Origin: Rotaria socialis
Lineage: Eukaryota; Rotifera; Eurotatoria; Philodinida; Philodinidae
DNA: 64,000 nucleotides
Assembly: GCA_905331475.1 (NCBI GenBank)
Contig: CAJNYU010001053.1
Coordinates: 1 to 64,000 of the forward strand
Direction: 5' to 3'
A program made the translations under genes and the position numbers. Shown here piece by piece: positions 46,405 to 59,088 of this stretch (position 1 is its first letter; each line of letters starts with the position of its first letter). The notes under the pieces are model-generated. The model was not told where the DNA came from. It ran no database searches and worked only from the letters and a program-made list of their open reading frames with translations.

Positions 46405-48837
46405 ATGTTTGTCACAATCGTGTTGTTGCTAATTTGCATATGTGCTCTAGCTGCCTATCTATTGACATTAAAATCCCGTCACGATTATTTCGTGCGTCGC
46501 AACATTCCTGGTCCACGGCCGAAGTTTTTTTTCGGTCACTATCTTACACTGTGGAATACACCATCGTATTCTCGTACAATTCAAGGATGGAATCGTCAGT
46601 ATGGTCCAATCTATGGTCTTTTCGAAGGAACACGCCCGATGTATGTCGTATCAGATGTTGAGTTTTTGCAAGAAGTGTTCATCAAGCAGTTTTCATCGTT
46701 TCATTCACGTCGTAACCACTTTTTGCAATCCATCCTACAAAAGAAAGGATCAAATTTATTTTCTGCAAAAGCCAATCAGTGGCGCCGCCAACGACACGTT
46801 ATAAATCCAACCTTTACAACATTAAAATTGAAAACAATGACTCCTCTGATGAATAAATGTATTGAATCGATGATGTCAAAATTAAACGAGACTAACTGCA
46901 AAGAATTCAATATATACGTCATGTATAAACGACTGACAATGGATGTCATATGTAAGTACCGCACATGCAATTTTTTGTAGAAGTTTTCACAGATGCTAGA
47001 TAAGGTTTCCAAATTCTTATATTCAGAATAGAATGTAGATAGAGATGATAAAAAAAGTGTGTTAAAACATTGCAAGCTCATACTCGAACCTATGAAAAAT
47101 GTTAATACAATTTTTGCAAAGATGACACAAAAATAGATTGTTCTGAGTGTTGTAGCTAATTGACTGTATAAATAATCGCAAACAAGATCTATCTGGAACC
47201 AAAATCTAACAAAAAAAATACAAATTCTACTAAGATTTAAAATAAGCAGTCACGATGTCTAACAAAATCAATGTCAATTTGCTTATAAAGAAGATGTTTG
47301 TATTTTATGAACTTCAAAATCTTCAAGCATACCATCACAAATACGTTCCTTTCTAAGGTTTTCTTTTACAATCTGTAATAAATTTTTGAGTTTTTCAAAC
47401 TATTTCAAAATTCTACTCTTTCCCATTTTACGTCACTAAAAGTAACGATATTCTATTTCAGGGCATTGCGCATTCGGCATTGATACTGACATGCAAAATG
47501 ACATAAACAATATCTATATGCAAAAATCGATGGCCTGCTTTGCAACTGATGCCGAAAAAGTATTCATAGTGAAATTGTCCAATGTGATGCCGTTTCTTAT
47601 TCCTCTATTAACTCGAGTTATCAACATTCGTATTAGCGTCGTCAATCAATTGCGTACATTATTGCCAAAACTGATGCATGATGTAGATGATATTCCAGCT
47701 TTGTGGATTATTAAGCAAGTGGAAAATGTTGTCAAAGAGCGATTAACATCTGGGAAAAGACATGTGGATTTACTTCAGTTGATGTTAGATGCAGCAACAT
47801 ACGATGAAATCAAGGTAGTATTAGGATGAACAATTTGAGATAACTGTAACTGAGAAATCTAGAAGAGGAACAAATTATTTTCTTAGCTTTGGAGTTTTGA
47901 TTGTTATAACTTAATTAAACAATTTTAGGAACATGATACAGATGAACTTACATCAAAGCATCTTCACTACACGGAAGTAGTGATGAATGTCTTTCTATTT
48001 ATGTTGGCTGGCTTTGAAACGACTTCAACTTTCCTTGCATATTCTACCTATGTTTTGGCGACAAGATCTGATATTCAGAATAAATTACAGATAGAAATCG
48101 ATGAAAATTGGCAAGAAGATCAAGAACTTGATTATGAGAAAATAGTAGATATGGAATATATGGACTTGTTCATCCGAGAAGTATTAAGAATGTATAGATC
48201 ATCGGGTCGAGCAAGTACGCGAATTAGTAATCAGGCAACAACCATTTGTGGACATCAGATTGACGAAGGTGAGTGAACTATCGCGTATGTCTGAATGTTT
48301 TACACTGACTAGCTTACTGGGAATTAGTATTTTTTTCGATAGTTTGTCCTTTTAAATTTTCTTTTTATTTGGAGTAGTCTTAAATCTCTAAATATTAATT
48401 ACAGTCATTTATGAATTTATACGGGGATAAAATTCGAGTTTTGTTTTCAGCGCTGTCGATTTATTTGGTTGAAAATATGATTAGAATTTTGTTTTGTACA
48501 ACAAAATTTTCATTTTTTAGGTTGCGTAATCTTAGCAGATGTTGCTTCTATTCATTACAATGCTGATTTATGGGGACCTGACGATCCGAATGTTTTCATT
48601 CCCGAACGACACAAGACTAAGCGTCATCCTCTTGCTTACATGCCATTTGGTGTTGGACCTCGTAACTGCGTTGGAATGAGATTTGCCTTGATGGAATTGA
48701 AAATGTGCTTGACACGTGTGCTACATAAATACAATATTCTGCCAGGTACAAAACTAGACATTGGCATGACTCGGCAAGAGTCATTCATAGTAACTCCGGA
48801 AGCAATCAATATCAGACTTGAAAAACGAGAACACTAA
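46405..48837 (+). CDS. Cytochrome P450, CYP3-clan-like
   Basis: Four exons, 46405-46951, 47462-47814, 47929-48268, 48521-48837 (phases 1, 0, 1), 518 aa. The N-terminal residues 1-20 form a membrane anchor (FVTIVLLLICICALAAYLL). After it come the Pro-rich hinge (NIPGPRPK) and the WNRQYGPIYG strand. The C-helix WRRQRHVINPTF carries the Trp-Arg that contacts heme propionate. The I-helix is AGFETTST (A327-T332 core), followed by the K-helix E-x2-R (EVLR) and the FIPER meander. The heme loop FGVGPRNCVG starts at F456, with Cys463 as the iron ligand. All hallmark residues are present, so it is probably an active ER monooxygenase. Helix wording is closest to CYP3/CYP5-type enzymes (inference). The substrate is unknown. 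The usual Met 30 nt upstream is not ATG but TTG, so I start at 46405. Confidence 0.92.
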
Positions 48838-49562
48838 TTAAATAAGCTCACAGATTTTATTATATGTATTATTTTGATAATAAAATTCATTAAAAACACA
48901 ATAAACTACTTATGGATTTCGCTTCAACTCCATGTCTTCTACTGCTTTTCTTTTCAATGCATATTTATTCCTGTTATTGCATCCTACTCAAGTTATCGCT
49001 GATTTACGTGTGAATGAAACCAAATATGATTGCTATGTTAAAATAAAACTAACCATCTTTGTTATTCTTGCAGCATCACACGTAACGGCATGGGTTATTA
49101 GACTTGGATGAAATGAGTATATTCTTCATTTAGATACAAACGAACAATCGAAACTATAATAATTTCGATAATGTTGTCATAGAAAAACGCTGATGAAAAT
49201 TATGAAGTCAGTTCTACTATTAAACTGATTGTTTATAATTTATTTGTCCCATGAAAAGTGTTTGCGCCACCAGAAATAATTTTTCACATACTTACCAGTC
49301 GAATAAAAATGAATTTCTTATATAGATTTGAGCAGATATTTACTCATTATGCTATCTACAAAATAGTATTGATGTATTCAATTGTTGTGAGACAGAAGTG
49401 CATCGCTTGGCATCCACTTGTATAGATTTCATTACTGGAATATGCTGTGGTGACTTCTAGGGATACTTTATTTTAGTTAAAAAGAAAATAGAAGGAAGAG
49501 GACACACACGAAAGAGATAGAAAATTGAACGGTTCTTTCAGTTTTGTCAACAGCGATCTATT
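48838..49562. other. Intergenic between convergent genes, nothing seen
   Basis: Contains AATAAA sites after the P450 and otherwise featureless AT-rich DNA. Confidence 0.5.
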
Positions 49563-51934
49563 TTAGCAGGTATTAGAGAGTAGATTGAGCTTAACTAGCA
49601 TACTGTTTGCGATGGTGTACATGGATCCGCTGGTATCAAAGCTCACACCGACGAAATTTTTATTACCCCAATAACGACTAGAGCCCACTAGTGATGCATT
49701 AAAAAGGATTGACATGTTCATAGAACCAGATGCCAATCTTGTGATATATGATCCACCGATGTATAGTGAACCCATAGAGTCGCCTTTCATAGGTACAACA
49801 TTACGGTACAGGAAGTCCATGGGGACACCAGGTATGCTAATAGCTGTCCGATTCCCCGATACGAACTTTTGCAGTCGTCTTAAAGGTTCAGTTAATTAAA
49901 AGATGACACGAAAAACAAATGCATGTAGTATTCTATTTTATCGAAATTGTTCAATAAACTTACCCATTAAGCCCATCTAAAACAAACAGCGTTTGATTTT
50001 CATCCACATAAATTCCACCAGGATAGCTCAGTTGATCGGGTTGAGACCCACTGATACCATTTGTTCCAGCAAGTAAAGCTATTGAACCAGTTGTGGTGTT
50101 GTACAATAAAACCCGATTGTTTTCCGAATCGGAAATGTAAAGCGAACCCGAACGATCGGCATATATACCGCTACATCCACAAAGTTGATTTAACGCTGCT
50201 CCACACTTCCCTGCTCCCCCGAGAAGCGTTATACCATATATATTTCCTTGTGTGTACTTCTGGACGCGCCCATAGAGCATTACACCGTACTAAACAGAAA
50301 GCAGTATTTGTATTCTAACTTTACATCAACAGTAAAAAAAGCATACAGCATTTTCACAAGAATAGATAGTTTCAGCACCATCGACATAGATGACAGTGGG
50401 TTGAAATGGTGATGTACTGGCTACTGTTGTTCCAATCGCACTGCTGCTATTAAATTTCTGAATTCGATAGTTGCCGTAATCAGCAACGTAAATCATGTTG
50501 TTTTGGTCTATAAAAACATCGTACGGATTTGAAAACATTGTTGCATTCCTTCCCGTAGCGCCATTGGCCCCACTAATGATGGAGAAGTTCGGATCCCACG
50601 TAGCATTGTTGCAAAGACGAATTGATGCACTGAGTGGACGAATAGGTACAAGTGCAGTATCCGGTGCTACACCGGACGGCGGTGGTGTTGTTGTTACATA
50701 TGTTGCTAAAAAGAAACAATTTGATAAATTGCCAAGCATATCATAAAAGGAATGGGTAATTTCTCATAAATCTTCGAATATCCTATCATGCGGCATCAAA
50801 GAAACATTATATATTTGAATATCTATTGTAACTATCTCTTGAGTTCTCTCTATCAAGTTACTGTTTCTTACATCGATCGAATATTGAAGAGCGTGAAGTG
50901 GTCTTCTGTCATTGTTTTCTCTATCGCAGCAGACTATTGAGTTTCGTTTGTGTGATATAGCACGTTTTTTTTCTAGATTTCTACTGTTATATCAGTGATA
51001 CACTGCTTCTTGGAGAGCAATCAACTATCAAAGTATTAACTATCCTCAATAAATTGTACTTTGCCAACGGGGTAATATCTTGCCGCCAATTCATCGTTTC
51101 ACCAATTGCAGTTTTCGCCGATTGGGGAAATTTCTCACGAAATTCGCCAATGGGCGAGCCAAGGAATGCGAAAATATTTTATTTATTGGCGAATGCCACA
51201 CTAGTTATTCGCCAAATTGGTGAATTTCGTGAGGAAGTTCGCCAACAACAAATATACAATTGGCGAAATTACATAGACTCTTGTCAACTTACTACACTGA
51301 CAGTGTATGGGTCGTATCTGACAGATTTGAAGCATCTATCTAATTATATGTTTAGCTAATTTTCAGCTGTGAGCTTGTCTAATCAAACAATGAATATTAC
51401 ATCTAGCATGGTCGACAGAAGTTAATTTCCTAGGTAGCTAGAATCTTGTACCAATTATTTTTTTTAAAGCATTCATTGACAGTATAAATAAATATTTTAG
51501 ATTAATTCTCTATGAAGTTTTACTTACGCGGATAGACCGTAGCACTCGCGTTTGAAGCAACACAAGCACTGGCAAGAGCTCTAGGCATACAAATAGGTTG
51601 AGAGCAACAGCTATTTAGGATGCAGATGGATGTGTTCGTTGCACAGCGAGTTCCACTAATACATAGATCGAATAGAGAGCATTGGACTTGTGGAGCGCAT
51701 AGTGTTTCATTAGCACTCTGAAAATTGAAACACGGTGCCGATCCTGAACAGCTACCACTGGTTCCACCATTGGAAACTCCACAAATGGGAACTGTACAAC
51801 TGGATGAGAATTTGACAGTAGATTGACCTATTAATTAAACACCAGTATAAGCATAGGGTGCGTGCCTTTTCTTACAGACCTTTAATATTAGCGATGAAAA
51901 TCGTTCCAATTATCAACAGAATCGTATGCAGCAT
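49563..51934 (-). CDS. Secreted NHL-repeat (beta-propeller) protein
   Basis: Five exons, 51934-51880, 51827-51528, 50705-50347, 50289-49964, 49878-49563 (phases 1, 1, 0, 2), 451 aa. Exon 1 is a signal peptide (MLHTILLIIGTIFIANIKG). Exon 2 is a Cys-rich module with paired cysteines (CSQPICMP, CSLFDLC). A TTTPPPSG linker follows. The rest is NHL-type blades: NPYDVFIDQNNMIYVADYGN, YRIQKFN, GIYADRSGSLYISDSENNRV and LSYPGGIYVDENQTLFVLDG. NHL propellers usually bind proteins or other ligands; secreted multi-copy forms are common in rotifers (inference). The 822-nt intron between exons 2 and 3 holds an inverted-repeat cluster. A TATA-like box lies 60 nt upstream. Confidence 0.87.
51134..51233. repeat. 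Inverted repeat in an intron of the NHL gene
   Basis: Arms 51134-51151 (ctcacgaaattcgccaat) and 51216-51233 match at 17 of 18 positions. Several further ttcgccaa/ttggcgaa copies lie at 51060-51275. It may be a small non-autonomous element. Confidence 0.6.
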
Positions 51935-54433
51935 AGCTGTTTGATTTAATCGTTTTTTTTAATAGAATGATTTAGAATACTATAATCGATAGGTTTTATA
52001 TTTCTAGCTTGTTTATATGGTATCCAAAAGAAGTAGTCTTGCCAACCGTAGGTGAGCCCGTCAAAGAAAAAACAAAACTTATTTTTCTCTTCATCGAAAG
52101 TTTATTTTATGACATTTTTACAGGAAACTAGGTTTTTCTACTTCAGACTGACAAGTTTATTTTTAAATTTGAAGCTGTTTCATGATTTATGCATTTCATT
52201 TGAATAAACACAACCTGTGATCGTGTTGTTTTCTTTACTACGGTTCGCCCTATGATCGTTTTTCATGTTTCGCGGATTTTTCAAGTTAAGCTTATTTTGC
52301 ATTTTCATTTTTATCGTATTTGGCAATTGAGCAAATCATTGAAACTTGTCAACTCTTATCGTGATCGAGCCGGTGTTTGGCTTCCCCTATCATAATAAAC
52401 TGACAGAATTGTTTTTGTAATTCATGGTGAAACTGGTAGGAAGTAGTCAAACATCACGGAGTAATGCTGACGCGTTACATTCAATGTATTTAAAAGTATT
52501 TCACTATGAAATGAAGAGAACCTCGAAACGAGAATGCTGTTTAATTTAAACGAGGGTGAATAAAAAAATCATATCCAACATACTGATAAAGATAATCAAC
52601 AACTTACTTTTCAATATATTATGAGAAGAACGACAGTTTGTCGATAAGACAGACAAATATACTTCCACAGAGCCATGCGGCTTATCAACAAGTCAAATTG
52701 TCTTGAGTATAACTCCGAAAACTGTAGGATGTATATTGTTTCGATATTTTTCTTATCTCTTCGTCACTCATAATCTGAACTTGACAGGAGAATACTTTTA
52801 GTACCACATTCAAGATAGTATTTGTTATAAATTACATGCTGAAATCAGTAGTCCTGTTTAAGACATAGTGCAAGAAGCACCAAGATTAAGGACTTGTCTA
52901 AAAAGATCTTATACTCACACTCTAATTGTAAGAAAAGTGATTAAAAACATGATTTTCGAATAATCTAAGTAGAATTATAGCTGGTACATAATCTTCTAAG
53001 AAGCATTTGCCTTATAGTGTATCATTTAGTTCTCAAAAACATATAGTATAGTTTACTTCATTTTATCTGATACATATAGCATCGCGACTTGAACAATTAT
53101 GCGAAGACGTATTTTTTAAATTTTAAATCTTAACCTGTAAAAATATTTCAAGGTGTTAAGGACACAAATGTTTTGATAAAATGCTCCTAGTCAAAAAAAC
53201 ATGACACTTCAAATAAACGCGTAGATATTTTTTTAAGTCAAAGTTGAATAGAACAACAACTTCGTGAATGTTACTAGTCACAATCGTTGAACAGGCATTG
53301 AACTTCTATCACATACATTTGCAAAAGTATGTTGCTGTATTGATATTGAACATATCATCAAGATATCATATTGTTTTCGAATAGAAAAAGTAAGTGTGAT
53401 TTCACTACACATGTTTCCAGTTATATCGTTCAAGACGTCTGTCAAAAGTTATTAAAAATAGGACCTTTTTTGTATCTCATTTAACGATATGAAAAAAGTA
53501 AATATACGGTTTCGTATGCACAGAATCACACATTTTCAGTTGTTAATATTATGTTTGACAGAAAACGAATCAAGTAGATGCGTTAATTTAAGAAAAGCAA
53601 GAACTCTCTCTTGGATAGTATGAAATACAACCGCTGTCTGCATTAGAACTTTGCAGTATGATATAATAGTAGAGCAACGATATTTTCGAATAGTTTCTTT
53701 CATTAGCAATGTTGCATTTAACAAGACAGATATTATGTAGATGAAAGGAAGCATTCTGTTTGATTACAATCAGACAAAGGCATGGAATAAAGAGTACTTT
53801 TACAATTCTAAAAATAAATTGGAACAATCGTGAAAGTTTTAACAACTTGTTAACAAAGTGAGTTATATTTACAGAATAAAAACAGCATATTATATCGAGT
53901 TCGTTGTATTTACAAGTCCAACGACATTTATTTGACACCAATCTCAGTGCAACAGATTAAGTTCTAGCCGTTTTTTTTAGATATTGCAAGAAGAAATACA
54001 ATGAATCTGTAATAGCGAGCACCTCGTATTGAATCACCCTCATTCATCTTTGTCTTTTGTCTTTTGATAATCGAATGAATCGAGACAACATTATAATTAT
54101 CTCCTGTTCAGTTCTAACCATCGCATGTTTCTGACATGATGTAAATTACTTTGATAACAACGAAGATTATTTATACGACGTTAATATCAGTTACCCGTGT
54201 TGTCACGTCATGTTATCCTTCTATAGTGCTGATTATGCAACTTCTATTCTCCATTCGAATTTCATTGAATCGTCTTAAGATAGTTCAAGTACATCAGACT
54301 GAAAGGACTCTAAATTAACCATTGAATTAATTCACATGAAACTGAATTGACATAGATCTATGCTCTATGATTAAAATTTAGATTTGTGATCAAGGACAGA
54401 AATTATTTTCAATCGACAACTCAAATATATAGG
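51935..54433. other. Intergenic between divergent genes, no gene seen
   Basis: AT-rich; minus-strand frames at 53536-53941 lack coding character. Promoter of the NHL gene at the left edge. Confidence 0.45.
51994..52000 (-). promoter_or_regulatory. TATA-like box (TATAAAA)
   Basis: On the minus strand, 60 nt upstream of the NHL gene start codon. Confidence 0.35.
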
Positions 54434-55503
54434 ATGTCATCGATGGACACTAATCATGTATCAGATGTTCCGAATGAATTTTTACAAAATTGGTGGACCA
54501 ATACTAATTATTCTGGGAAGTATCGGTGGATTTCTTTTTCTCTGTGTCTTTGGAAAGAAATCAATGCGTAAGAATCTCAGTTCCATCTATTTGATTGCAT
54601 TCAACATTTCCAATATTCTTTTAACCCTTTCCGGCCAGCTATTTGAAGAAAAATACCGTGCGCCCCTACGGGAAAATGTTTCCACTTGGACACATCCAAC
54701 CGGAAAGGGTTAATATGGACCAGTCTTGTTCCATTTGTGTATCAATACATGACTGGTATCGATCTAACTCTACTCAGTCTAATCTATTGCCGTCTGCGAA
54801 GATATATGTTGAATGTGTTCATCATAATACCACCATCCTATCTTATTTTGGCTTTAATCGATCGAAATTTTCTTACTTCTCGCAAATGCACGAACAAGAC
54901 AGCGAAGTACACATCGTTTAGTTTCCTGGACAATCAGCGGAACAACTCTTCTATGGTTTCTTTACTATTGTCCCATTTGATTTCTTGTCCATATTCAATC
55001 GCTTGGTCCTGGTGTTAGCTTATGTTTCTTCGATTCAGGCATATATTTTGTTTTCATGAGCTATTCTACGATGACACTTACTGATTCTCTACCACCATTA
55101 CTAATGGGAATCTTCGGCTTGATGACATTGAGAAATTCACGACAGTTTCCAGTTCAACCCTCATCTAGTGACAATGGAATTATCCAACTATCATCAAAAG
55201 ATCGTCAATTACCTATTATGTTATTAATCGAAATCGTAATTTCTCTTGTCTTTTCCACAGTTGGATCGATTCCTCCTAGATTTTGTCTTAGGACTTGTAT
55301 TCATACAAACTTCGATACGTTCATATTCGAATTTCATCGTTTCAAAGCATTTTCGTAAACATCTTCATAAGATATTTATGAAAAGAATACATCATTATTG
55401 TTGTATACAGCAAATAAATGATGGACTTGTGGCGTCATCTAATACAAAGACTATGATAGCTACGGCATGGATGATTCAACTGCACACTTTAATTAAACAT
55501 TGA
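54434..55503 (+). pseudogene. Rhodopsin-like 7TM receptor, broken by a TTAA element and other lesions
   Basis: TM1 is visible (GGPILIILGSIGGFLFLCVF), then FGKKSMRKNLSSIYLIAFN and the start of TM2. The TTAA miniature element follows. After it come IWTSLVPFVYQYMTGIDLT, the TM3 region with CRLRRYM and an IDR motif, TM4 (WTISGTTLLWFLYY), TM5-linked sequence with LPPLLMGIFGLMTLRN, and a TM7-like segment near 55270-55370. Lesions are a frameshift near 54490, the element at 54621-54713, a frameshift near 54915, an in-frame TGA at 54978-54980, and a frameshift or deletion near 55260. It resembles the expanded peptide-type orphan receptors of rotifers (inference). It is not functional as written. Confidence 0.8.
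54625..54709. mobile_element. TTAA-flanked miniature element (copy 2), inside receptor pseudogene
   Basis: 85 bp with ends CCCTTTCCGG and CCGGAAAGGG, flanked by TTAA at 54621-54624 and 54710-54713. Its termini and part of its interior (gggaaaatgttt near 54670) match copy 1 at 19796-19876. Removing it with one TTAA rejoins the receptor reading frame exactly (NILL then IWTSL). Confidence 0.87.
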
Positions 55504-56099
55504 TAACATGTAGAAATACTCTTACAGACATTTTCTTTTCTATTTTTTTCTATATTCGAATTCGAATAGATTTGTGAATGAATATGTACATATCTGTATT
55601 ATTCTAGTTTCAATAAATCATATTATAGTAGATACTCATAGCGTGAGAAAACACTCGAATCACCAGAAAAGTGCTTTTCAGTATATTCAAGACGTTCTTT
55701 CGAAATGATTTAGAATTTTAATTCTTTACACTAATGCCAAATAAAAACTAATATCTATCGCTTTTGTAATCCATACGTTTTATCAAATAATAAAGAAAAA
55801 CCTTCCCATACGAAAGAGTCAATCAATGTATGCGCAGGCATGGCGTGTCAAAATGACGCCTTGCAATAGGCATTCAATAGTTTCAAAATAGAATGTGCAC
55901 ATCTATCTGCGCTTCACCAATCTCTACTGGCAAAGTCTCATTATATTATACACTTTCGTATTCACTTCACACCATCGCGATCAAGTCAACTGTGAACGAT
56001 ATCGCATCAAATTTGTTTTCCGAAATTTTATTAGAAATTATCAATTTTGCGTTCATCGGTTATAGCAATTTTTTTACATCAGCCATTAAGAATGCATAG
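55504..56099. other. Intergenic, nothing seen
   Basis: No gene or repeat recognised. Confidence 0.45.
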
Positions 56100-59088
56100 T
56101 TATCCACTGAACTGTTCGAACATATCATGCTTAACCCAAGTTGGTGTTTTCAGTATTTGTCCTCTTCCAATGACATACAATGGCGTTAAATCTGTTTCAT
56201 TTAAAACAAGAACATCAGCATCATAACCTTCCCCTAAAAATCCTTTTCCTTTCAAATTTAGGTATGTTGCCGGATTTGATGTAGAAAATTGAATTGCTTC
56301 TGCGATAGGCCATGAATATTTCAATACTAGATTTTGTATTGTCTTCAAAGTTAAATCTGGAAGACCCATGCTGTAGGAAACTAAGCGACCTGATGAATCA
56401 TATTCTGGAAATGATCTAAACAAGAAAGTGTGTTTTGTTTTCAATTATATACATTTAAGTTCGGCTAAAAAATACACTAGTCTGGATCTGTTTTCTTAAA
56501 TCATATGCTACTTTTCAAAACGATCACCTGGAGAGAAATCAAATAAAACGATTTTGAAAATATTGAATACTGTAAAGATACAATCTTATACTACACTTGA
56601 AATCGAATCCTATTTGTTCCATTACGTTTTCTTTATTTCCATTGAATTAAGTCATCATTTTCACTAGTCTATAATCTATCGTTGAATTGCCTATTGACCT
56701 GAATTGTGCTGAAGGAATTTCAACACTTTTCAGAAAATCAAATGCAGTATGCTTTCAAAATAGCTCCCTTGTCATGCAATAAATGCAATTCAACTCATAG
56801 GCAAAACAAGAAAAATCTGAAGACGATACTGTTTCCGGACGGATAAAAAAATTTCCGATGACCTATCGCAATAAATTATAGTTTAGTGTGAGATTATATG
56901 CATACCCATAAGCATCACTGGATACTGTAATTTGCTTCAATGGCAATTTCTCTGCTCGAAATTTATTCAATGTTTCGATTGTTGCAGTTTCATTGAGAAC
57001 TTCAGCATCGGCAGTAAAATCGCACATACCACCGGCTTGAATCCATTTTTTAGCCTCTTCAATGAGAGCATCTCCTCGTGATGACATATGAGTCAAGTAC
57101 ATGTGTTGAATTGGAATGGCTGTTTCGTTTAAAATTTGCCAAAGCAAATCAATTTTTGTCGGAGCTGAACCCATATGAAAATGAATTACACCTGCTTTGC
57201 CACTTAACATTCCGGCTACTCGTACGTCACTAAGTAACTGTTTGAGTTCATCTTTTGAGGGCCAACTTGATCGATGATCACTCAACGCTAGTTCACCAGC
57301 TCCTATAATTTTATCAATCAAGAGCACATCTTGTTGAAGCGATCCGGTGAGTGTAACAATTGGAATACGATAACTACCAGTCCACATCCATGTTGTAAGC
57401 CCATCGTGTTGGAGACTCTGAAATAGCAAAACGGATTTAAAAACGAATAAAGCAAGACGAGGCGTGTTCAATGAAGATCACGCTTTTTTCTATGCTGTTC
57501 ATACTGAAACATTCAAATACTCAGAAACACGAATTCTTGAATTTGGAGAAATTCCGCTATTGAATTTGAATTCTTTCTCAAGTTGAGAATTATTGATACA
57601 ACGGACTTACTTTCATTTTTTGCAACAACGATGAAAGACTAAAGTAAAAGACAATATTTTATTTAGAGATGCTTTCAAAATCTATCAAAACTCCAAGGCT
57701 TTCTTCAAAAACTAATACTGAGTATCAAAAGCACTGCGTGAATGACTTTAACGTCTGAATAGTGTTCAAATAATCTATTAGAAAAGAATATCTTAACAGT
57801 TGACTAACCTTCTTGTAACACCATCCGTTCCCAATATTCCAACAATGGTTGTCAGCCCACCATTGATCAATTGCGATAAACGACTTTCAGGAGTTCGTGA
57901 ATACGGTCCTGAAAGAAAGAATATCAAGGAAATTTGTGTGTCTCTAATAAAAGTATTGTGCTACTGTAGATCATCGCTTCTTAGCGCAAAAATGAATGAG
58001 ATCAGTCTGAATTTTCTGGAAACATATTGTGAAAAATACGAATGCAAAGATCAATCACACGTAACAAACCTTGTTCTCCGCCACCTCCAATTGCATGTAC
58101 ATGAACATCGACAAGTCCTGGTATAACGATGTGGTCTTGAACCGAAATAGGCAGAATGGTTAACTTGCTCTCTCGAATCGAATTTACGAATGCAGTTGTT
58201 TGCGATGGATCCATTATACTCAATATTTTCCCGCTTGCAATAACCACATCTTTTCGTTCTGGCGTACATGTATACTCGGTTTCTGAATTCGAGTTCGTTG
58301 AAAGTCCATAAACTTTTCCGCCGGTTAAAACAACGAATTGATAAGATTCGTTGAAGGGAGGTGGTGATTGAGAACGAGTGGAAGGACCATTCGGTTGTTT
58401 GTACGGCTGAAAAAAAGAAGTAAAACATACGTCGTAGCAAAAGTATTCCATCAGATAAAAATCTGAGTTTACTACACGAATCAAGCACTATTATGGAACT
58501 ATTTTTCAGTCAGATATTTTTTTTCAATGACTTGCTATTGATAGATCTACGTTAAAAAGCAGATAATTGAACTTTTATTCAATAATCTAAATGTTGTATA
58601 ATATTTTCGTCTCTCATCTCAATCAAGCTATTATTTATTAAACAAAGAGAAAGCAAAAGAATTCCTGCTGTTTGCTAGTTACCAATGGAATTTGCGCATG
58701 TTTGAAAATTCGTCCCTTGCTGAAAACGAGATTGAACGTTTTCAAGTCAACAAAGATAGGTTTTTTGCTAGGGTTTCTCTAAGCGCAGCAATATTAGTGA
58801 TGGTTCTAGCAATGCTTGTCGTATCAATTTCGTAGGTAATTGCCGTACTACCGATTGATTAGACAGCAACTTAATTCAAGACGTCATTTCAATTGAGTTA
58901 TTATGACGACTGAGGCCAACTTTTTCTTCTGTACGATAAACTTTATTAGTTTTATTTTATCTATTCACAAATTAAAACAAGTTTTAGCGAATGTTATAAC
59001 TTACGCTGTTATCTTGAAATGCTCCTGAACCATTGGTTATAATGAATACAAATATATAAAATAGATTCCACATGTATCTATTGAACAT
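56100..59088 (-). CDS. Secreted isoaspartyl dipeptidase (beta-aspartyl peptidase, M38)
   Basis: Six exons: 59088-59005, 58406-58070, 57908-57809, 57638-57611 (28 nt), 57417-56906, 56415-56100; 458 aa. Exon 1 is a signal peptide, then comes a Pro/Ser-rich spacer. The amidohydrolase core has the metal pair H130-V-H132, then GGGGE139. GELALSDHRSS puts Glu225 where E. coli IadA has the carboxylated lysine, followed by R232. Also present are H264 in HFHMG, H293 in LTHMSSR, and D351 in SSDAYGS. Spacing from residue 225 to 232, 264 and 293 equals that of the E. coli metal and substrate ligands as I recall them. The family splits isoaspartyl (beta-linked) dipeptides during turnover of damaged protein. 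It is mainly bacterial, so horizontal origin followed by gain of introns and a signal peptide is likely (inference). Confidence 0.9.
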
